From assembly GCA_927911515.1 (NCBI GenBank), contig CAKMQH010000292.1, forward strand, positions 1 through 15,874: a stretch of DNA of 15,874 nt, in the 5' to 3' direction. The notes below the pieces were generated by a model. It did not search any database and was not told where the DNA came from. It saw only the letters and a program-made list of their open reading frames with translations. Below, in pieces: positions 12,636-15,874 of this stretch. Each line of letters begins with the position of its first letter. The first letter of the stretch is position 1. Source of the DNA: an uncultured Neisseria sp. (GTDB taxonomy: Bacteria > Pseudomonadota > Gammaproteobacteria > Burkholderiales > Neisseriaceae). The translations under genes were made by a program, and so were the position numbers.

Positions 12636-13247
12636 ATGATTACGACTTATAAGACCATTACTTCTCCGACGCAGGCTGAGTTTAAAGATAAAGGCAGCCG
12701 TTTTATTGCATTTGCCTATCCGATTCGGACATTGGCTGATGTGAAAAAATATCTCGATACGTTAAAGGAAGAGCATCATAAAGCGCGACACTGGTGCTAT
12801 GCCTATCGTTTGGGTGTGGATGGCATGCAATTTCGCGCCAACGATGATGGAGAGCCGTCAGGAAGCGCCGGGCGACCAATTTTGGGGCAGATTGATTCTG
12901 TGGGGGTAACCGATGTTTTGGTCGTGGTCGTCCGCTATTTCGGCGGTACTTTATTGGGCGTTCCCGGTCTGATACATGCGTATAAAGAGGCAACGGCTCA
13001 AGCGTTGGCGGTTGCGGAAGTGGTTGAAAAGAATATTGAAAAAACCGTTTGGCTGAAATGTGAATATCCGTTTTTGAATGAAGCAATACGCATCGCTAAA
13101 CAATATCAGGCGGATATATTGGAGCAGGATTTACAGTTGGATTGCCGATTGACGGTAAGTTTGTCGTTGGCTAATTATGAGGCCTGCGTTGCGGCTTGGA
13201 AAAATACGCGGCAGATTGAAGTAAATACGGAAAAGCCTTTTGAATGA
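12636..13247 (+). CDS. YigZ / IMPACT-family protein (UPF0029)
   Basis: The 203-residue protein has the IMPACT-family N-terminal domain: SRFIAFAYPI, HKARHWCYAYRLG, the signature DDGEPSGSAGRPILGQI and VVVVRYFGGTLLGVPGLIHAYKEA. A C-terminal domain of the YigZ/DUF1949 type follows. Family knowledge: YigZ folds as two domains related to translation-factor modules; its bacterial role is not settled, and homologues regulate Gcn2 in eukaryotes. No good Shine-Dalgarno precedes the ATG at 12636; the leader is taken up by the inverted DUS pair. It is followed by a shared terminator. Confidence 0.9.
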   Translation: MITTYKTITSPTQAEFKDKGSRFIAFAYPIRTLADVKKYLDTLKEEHHKARHWCYAYRLGVDGMQFRANDDGEPSGSAGRPILGQIDSVGVTDVLVVVVRYFGGTLLGVPGLIHAYKEATAQALAVAEVVEKNIEKTVWLKCEYPFLNEAIRIAKQYQADILEQDLQLDCRLTVSLSLANYEACVAAWKNTRQIEVNTEKPFE

Positions 13248-13292
13248 AAGGTCGTCTGAAAATCCACATCTTAGGGTTTTCAGACGACCTCT
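13247..13292. terminator. Bidirectional DUS terminator between convergent genes
   Basis: Perfect DUS copies at 13249-13260 and 13279-13290 form a stem of about 14 bp with an 18-nt loop. It sits exactly between the yigZ-family stop (13247) and the DUF4298 stop (13300), so it can serve both. Confidence 0.8.
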
Positions 13293-13299
13293 TCGCTCA

Positions 13300-13617
13300 T
13301 TAATCTTCTTGCGTATATCTGTCCAAGGCATCGACGCTGGAGCGCAAATATAGCCAGGCTAATTGATGGAATTCGCCCAGCGCGTTCCATAAGGCATCTT
13401 CACTCATAATGCTGTATTCGCCTTCCGTCCGCAAATCTACCTCCGCCCCATCTTCAATAGCCCGATGACAAGCCTGATATTCGTTGGTATAGAAATTGTC
13501 CATATCGCGAATCAAAGCGACGGCATGTTTCCAACGGCGGATGTCTTCTTCCAATTGCGGTAGTAAATGACACCATTCGCGGTATTTGCTTTGGATTTCA
13601 TCAATACGTTTTTGCAT
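13300..13617 (-). CDS. DUF4298-family protein
   Basis: The 105-residue protein begins MQKRIDEIQSKYREW, with a heptad-like pattern (LLPQLEEDIRRWKHAVALIRDMDNFY) predicted to form coiled helices. It ends with the diagnostic IMSEDALWNALGEFHQLAWLYLRSSVDAL. The pattern of an N-terminal helical pair, a tyrosine-containing turn and a late SEDA(L/V)W motif fits DUF4298, a family without known function. A longer frame extends upstream to 13701. I prefer the ATG at 13617 because AAGGA lies about 11 nt before it and the extra 28 residues do not resemble the family. Cytoplasmic; no signal peptide. Confidence 0.8.
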   Translation of the reverse strand: MQKRIDEIQSKYREWCHLLPQLEEDIRRWKHAVALIRDMDNFYTNEYQACHRAIEDGAEVDLRTEGEYSIMSEDALWNALGEFHQLAWLYLRSSVDALDRYTQED

Positions 13618-13775
13618 GGTTGCTTGTCCTTTTTTAATTTTGTGGATAAATTGAATAGGTTTCAGAGTGGAATGAAGCAGTCTTTTGTTTGATTCCACCA
13701 AAATTTCTTCGAATGGGACAATAGTCCCCTTGTGTCGAGTTTTCGTTAAAAGTACATATTTGTCAAGGAGATGGC
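13618..13775. promoter_or_regulatory. Divergent region between the DUF4298 gene and purD
   Basis: This 158-bp gap contains a perfect DnaA-box sequence TGTGGATAA (13641-13649) and a small perfect hairpin GGGACAATAGTCCC (13715-13728) about 48 bp before purD. Promoters for both genes must lie here, but no consensus pair stands out. The hairpin could be an operator half-site pair or chance. Confidence 0.4.
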
Positions 13776-15230
13776 ATGAAACTGCTGGTTATCGGTAATG
13801 GCGGTCGCGAACACGCGCTGGCTTGGAAAATGGCGCAGTCGCCCAAAGTGGAAACAGTATTTGTTGCGCCCGGTAATGCCGGTACGGCGATTGAACCCAA
13901 GCTCCAAAATATCGCCTTGACTACGCATCAGGATTTGATTGAATTCTGCCGCAAAGAAAATATTGCTTTTACCGTCGTCGGTCCTGAAGCGCCTTTGGCG
14001 GCGGGTATTGTGGATGATTTCCGTGCCGCAGGGCTGAAAATATTTGGTCCGACACAATATGCGGCGCAGTTGGAAAGTTCTAAAGATTTCGCCAAGGCAT
14101 TTATGGCGAAATACAATATTCCGACCGCGCAATACCAAACCTTTGAAAACGCCGATGCTGCACACGATTACGTCAATCAGAAAGGTGCGCCTATCGTCAT
14201 CAAAGCCGATGGTTTGGCGGCAGGTAAAGGCGTGATTGTGGCGATGACTTTAGATGAAGCGTATGCTGCGATTGACGATATGCTGTTGGGCAACAAAATG
14301 GGCAATGCCGGCGCGCGCGTTGTGATTGAAGATTTTCTGCAAGGAGAAGAAGCGAGCTTTATCGTCATGGTTGATGGCAATCATGTGTTGCCTATGGCGA
14401 CCAGCCAAGACCACAAGCGTCTTTTAGATGACGATAAAGGCCCGAATACGGGCGGTATGGGCGCGTACAGTCCCGCGCCTGTGGTAACGCCCGCCGTGTA
14501 CGAGCGCGCGATGAACGAGATTATTTTGCCGACCGTAGCGGGTATGAAAGCAGAAGGGCATGAGTTTACCGGCTTCCTGTACGCAGGTTTGATGATTGAT
14601 AAAAGCGGCGCACCCTATACGATTGAGTTTAACTGCCGTTTCGGCGATCCCGAAACCCAGCCGATTATGAGTCGTCTGAACAGCGACTTGGTGGATTTGG
14701 TCGAAGCAGCAATAGACGGCAAACTCGATAGCGTAACCGCAGAATGGAACCCGCAAACTGCCGTAGGCGTGGTACTGGCGGCGCAAAATTACCCCGAAAC
14801 GCCTAAAAAAGGCGATGTTATTTCAGGCTTGGACGCTGCCAACCAAATCGGCAAAGTTTTCCATGCAGGCACAACGGCAAACGAGAAAGGCGACGTATTG
14901 ACCAACGGCGGCCGCGTATTGTGTGTCGTAGGATTGGGCGACGATGTGGCTCAAGCCAAAGCCAAGGCGTATAGCGCATTGGAAAAATCAGCTTCGACGG
15001 CATGCAATACCGTAAAGACATTGCCGACAAAGCAATCAACCGTTAATCAAAGAAACAGGTCGTCTGAAAACGTGATTATGTTTCAGACGACTTTCCCTAT
15101 CATGTTATTCCCCAGAATCCTTTCAGCTTCGACGCTTCGCAAGCTGCAATCCCATCTTAAAAAAAGGCGGCTTGGTCGCCTATCCTACCGAGTCCTGTTA
15201 CGGCATAGGCTGTATCCCGACCTTGCCTAA
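13776..15230 (+). CDS. purD: Phosphoribosylamine-glycine ligase (PurD), C-terminus frameshifted
   Basis: PurD joins glycine to phosphoribosylamine with ATP in the second step of purine synthesis. The N-domain MKLLVIGNGGREHALAWKM, the ATP-grasp segment KADGLAAGKGVIVAM, the signature HKRLLDDDKGPNTGGMGAYSP and the metal/ATP block EFNCRFGDPETQ are intact. AAGGAG precedes the ATG. Around residue 404 the frame changes: after YSALEK it reads SASTACNTVK and runs 60 codons past the normal end. Restoring one A in the run 14983-14987 gives KISFDGMQYRKDIADKAINR with a stop at 15044-15046, a 423-residue protein of normal length. Catalytic residues precede the shift, so activity might survive, but the extra tail would run through the tsaC start region. 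A homopolymer sequencing error is the simplest explanation. Confidence 0.92.
   Translation: MKLLVIGNGGREHALAWKMAQSPKVETVFVAPGNAGTAIEPKLQNIALTTHQDLIEFCRKENIAFTVVGPEAPLAAGIVDDFRAAGLKIFGPTQYAAQLESSKDFAKAFMAKYNIPTAQYQTFENADAAHDYVNQKGAPIVIKADGLAAGKGVIVAMTLDEAYAAIDDMLLGNKMGNAGARVVIEDFLQGEEASFIVMVDGNHVLPMATSQDHKRLLDDDKGPNTGGMGAYSPAPVVTPAVYERAMNEIILPTVAGMKAEGHEFTGFLYAGLMIDKSGAPYTIEFNCRFGDPETQPIMSRLNSDLVDLVEAAIDGKLDSVTAEWNPQTAVGVVLAAQNYPETPKKGDVISGLDAANQIGKVFHAGTTANEKGDVLTNGGRVLCVVGLGDDVAQAKAKAYSALEKSASTACNTVKTLPTKQSTVNQRNRSSENVIMFQTTFPIMLFPRILSASTLRKLQSHLKKRRLGRLSYRVLLRHRLYPDLA
15057..15093 (+). terminator. DUS hairpin between purD and tsaC
   Basis: AGGTCGTCTGAA (15057-15068, perfect) and TTCAGACGACTT (15082-15093, one base off) form a stem with a 13-nt loop, but with only a short pyrimidine tail (TTCCCT). 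It begins 11 bp after the restored purD stop and ends 8 bp before the tsaC start, so it may partly uncouple the two genes. Confidence 0.55.
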
Positions 15231-15672
15231 CGCACTTAACCGACTGATTCATCTGAAAAAAAGACCACAACATAAAGGGATGATAGTCATTGGCAACCAA
15301 TTGGAGCAATTACAGCCCCTGCTCAAAAGGTCGTCTGAAAACATTCAAACCATGCTCAGAAACGAATGGCCTGCGTCCAAAACCTTTCTGCTTCCTACTG
15401 CTGCTGACGTTTTGCCCGCATTGCGCGGAAAAAGGCGCAGCAAGTTGGCGGTCAGGGTTCCTGCTCATGCAGGTGCGCGCCGCTTGTGTCAGGCCTTGAA
15501 AACGCCTTTGGTCTCGACTTCGTGCAACCGAGCAGGCAAACGCGCGTGTAGGACGGAGCGGGAAGTAAGAAGGCAGTTTGGAAGGAATGTATGGGTAGTC
15601 GGCGGTTTAATCGGCAAACAAAAGTCGCCGAGCCAAATTATTGATGGAGAAACAGGCGTTCGCTTGCGTTAG
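15102..15672 (+). pseudogene. tsaC: L-threonylcarbamoyladenylate synthase (TsaC/YrdC family), N-terminal frameshift
   Basis: TsaC makes threonylcarbamoyl-AMP from threonine, bicarbonate and ATP for the t6A37 modification of ANN-decoding tRNAs. The ATG at 15102 opens MLFPRILSASTLRKLQSHLK. A run of seven A (15159-15165) then shifts the frame; with six, it continues KKGGLVAYPTESCYGIGC. The rest includes LKKRPQHKGMIVIG (YrdC signature with nucleotide-binding Lys/Arg), SKLAVRVPAH and TPLVSTSCNRAGKRA, ending at 15672. The corrected protein has 189 residues, the usual TsaC length. As written, translation could begin only at a TTG (15172) and would lack the first strand. tsaC is normally essential, which favours a sequencing error. 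A DUS lies inside (15328-15339). Confidence 0.88.
15328..15339 (+). other. DNA uptake sequence inside tsaC
   Basis: A perfect AGGTCGTCTGAA read in frame within LKRSSEN. Confidence 0.9.
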
Positions 15673-15715
15673 AAATCGGATGGATGAGATGAGTAGGAAT
15701 TGTGGTTTGAACTGA

Positions 15716-15874
15716 TATAGTGGATTAAATTTAAACCAGTACGGCGTTGCCTCGCCTTAGCTCAAAGAGAACGATTCTCTAAGGTGCTGAAGCACCAAGT
15801 GAATCGGTTCCGTACTATCTGTACTATCTGTACTGTCTGCGGCTTCGTCGCCTTGTCCTGATTTAAATTTAATC
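15716..15874 (+). repeat. Correia element (CREE), full-length form, cut by the window end
   Basis: It begins TATAGTGGATTAAATTTAAACC and reaches TTTAATC at the window edge, about seven bases short of the expected end. It contains the internal segment missing from the two short copies, with hairpins AGAGAACGATTCTCT and GGTGCTGAAGCACC. Full-length CREEs are known to bind IHF. Unusually, the unit TACTATCTG is present twice (15813-15830) before TACTGTCTG, making this copy about 9 bp longer than I expect. It lies 43 bp after tsaC. Confidence 0.92.

Noticed and set aside
1..15874. tRNA, rRNA, CRISPR array, insertion-sequence transposase or prophage genes
   Set aside because: No cloverleaf, rRNA segment, regularly spaced direct repeats or transposase/integrase ORF was seen. 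The repeats present are CREE, DUS pairs and the unnamed palindromic block.

Overview
The window is chromosomal DNA from a Neisseria species. The evidence is about 21 exact copies of the 12-mer AGGTCGTCTGAA, read on either strand. This is the AG-mucDUS dialect of the Neisseria DNA uptake sequence, which I associate with the N. mucosa / N. sicca / N. macacae group. Three Correia repeat-enclosed elements (CREE) are also present, and the proteins (LpxC, Ggt, Gap, WaaC, EtfAB, PurD) read as neisserial. The species assignment is inference.

Layout, left to right. The 3' tail of a D-2-hydroxyacid dehydrogenase gene (1-176) is followed by a repeat-rich gap with two near-identical short CREEs in opposite orientation (186-293, 507-613). 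Then come gnd (minus), a divergent AT-rich gap, ggt encoding a lipoprotein gamma-glutamyltranspeptidase (plus), a stack of three hairpin terminators, lpxC (minus, broken by two indels), and a 568-bp AT-rich divergent gap with three perfect DnaA boxes. Next are gapA (plus), a low-GC orphan gene (plus), a palindrome-rich repeat block, trmO (minus, compensated double frameshift), pncA (plus), waaC (plus), the etfB-etfA operon (plus), a yigZ/IMPACT-family gene (plus), a DUF4298 gene (minus), purD (plus, C-terminal frameshift) and tsaC (plus, N-terminal frameshift). The window ends inside a full-length CREE.

Function. Most genes are housekeeping: pentose phosphate pathway and glycolysis (gnd, gapA), lipid A and LOS core assembly (lpxC, waaC), electron transfer (etfBA), glutathione/peptide turnover (ggt), NAD salvage (pncA), purine synthesis (purD), and the tRNA t6A37 pathway (tsaC for synthesis, trmO for its methylation). 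No secretion, phage or defence locus is visible.

The most interesting non-coding signal is replication-related. There are two parS-like CACGTG palindromes (9657-9672 and 12575-12590) and about fifteen perfect TTATCCACA DnaA boxes, six of them clustered between 4342 and 5872. Together they suggest an origin-proximal segment. The plus strand looks G-richer than C even across minus-strand genes (gnd, trmO), so I do not think the origin itself lies inside the window.

The second notable pattern is seven single-base indels at homopolymers in five genes (the first dehydrogenase, lpxC twice, trmO twice, purD, tsaC). Sequencing or assembly error is the simplest reading; a homopolymer mutator phenotype or real decay are alternatives.
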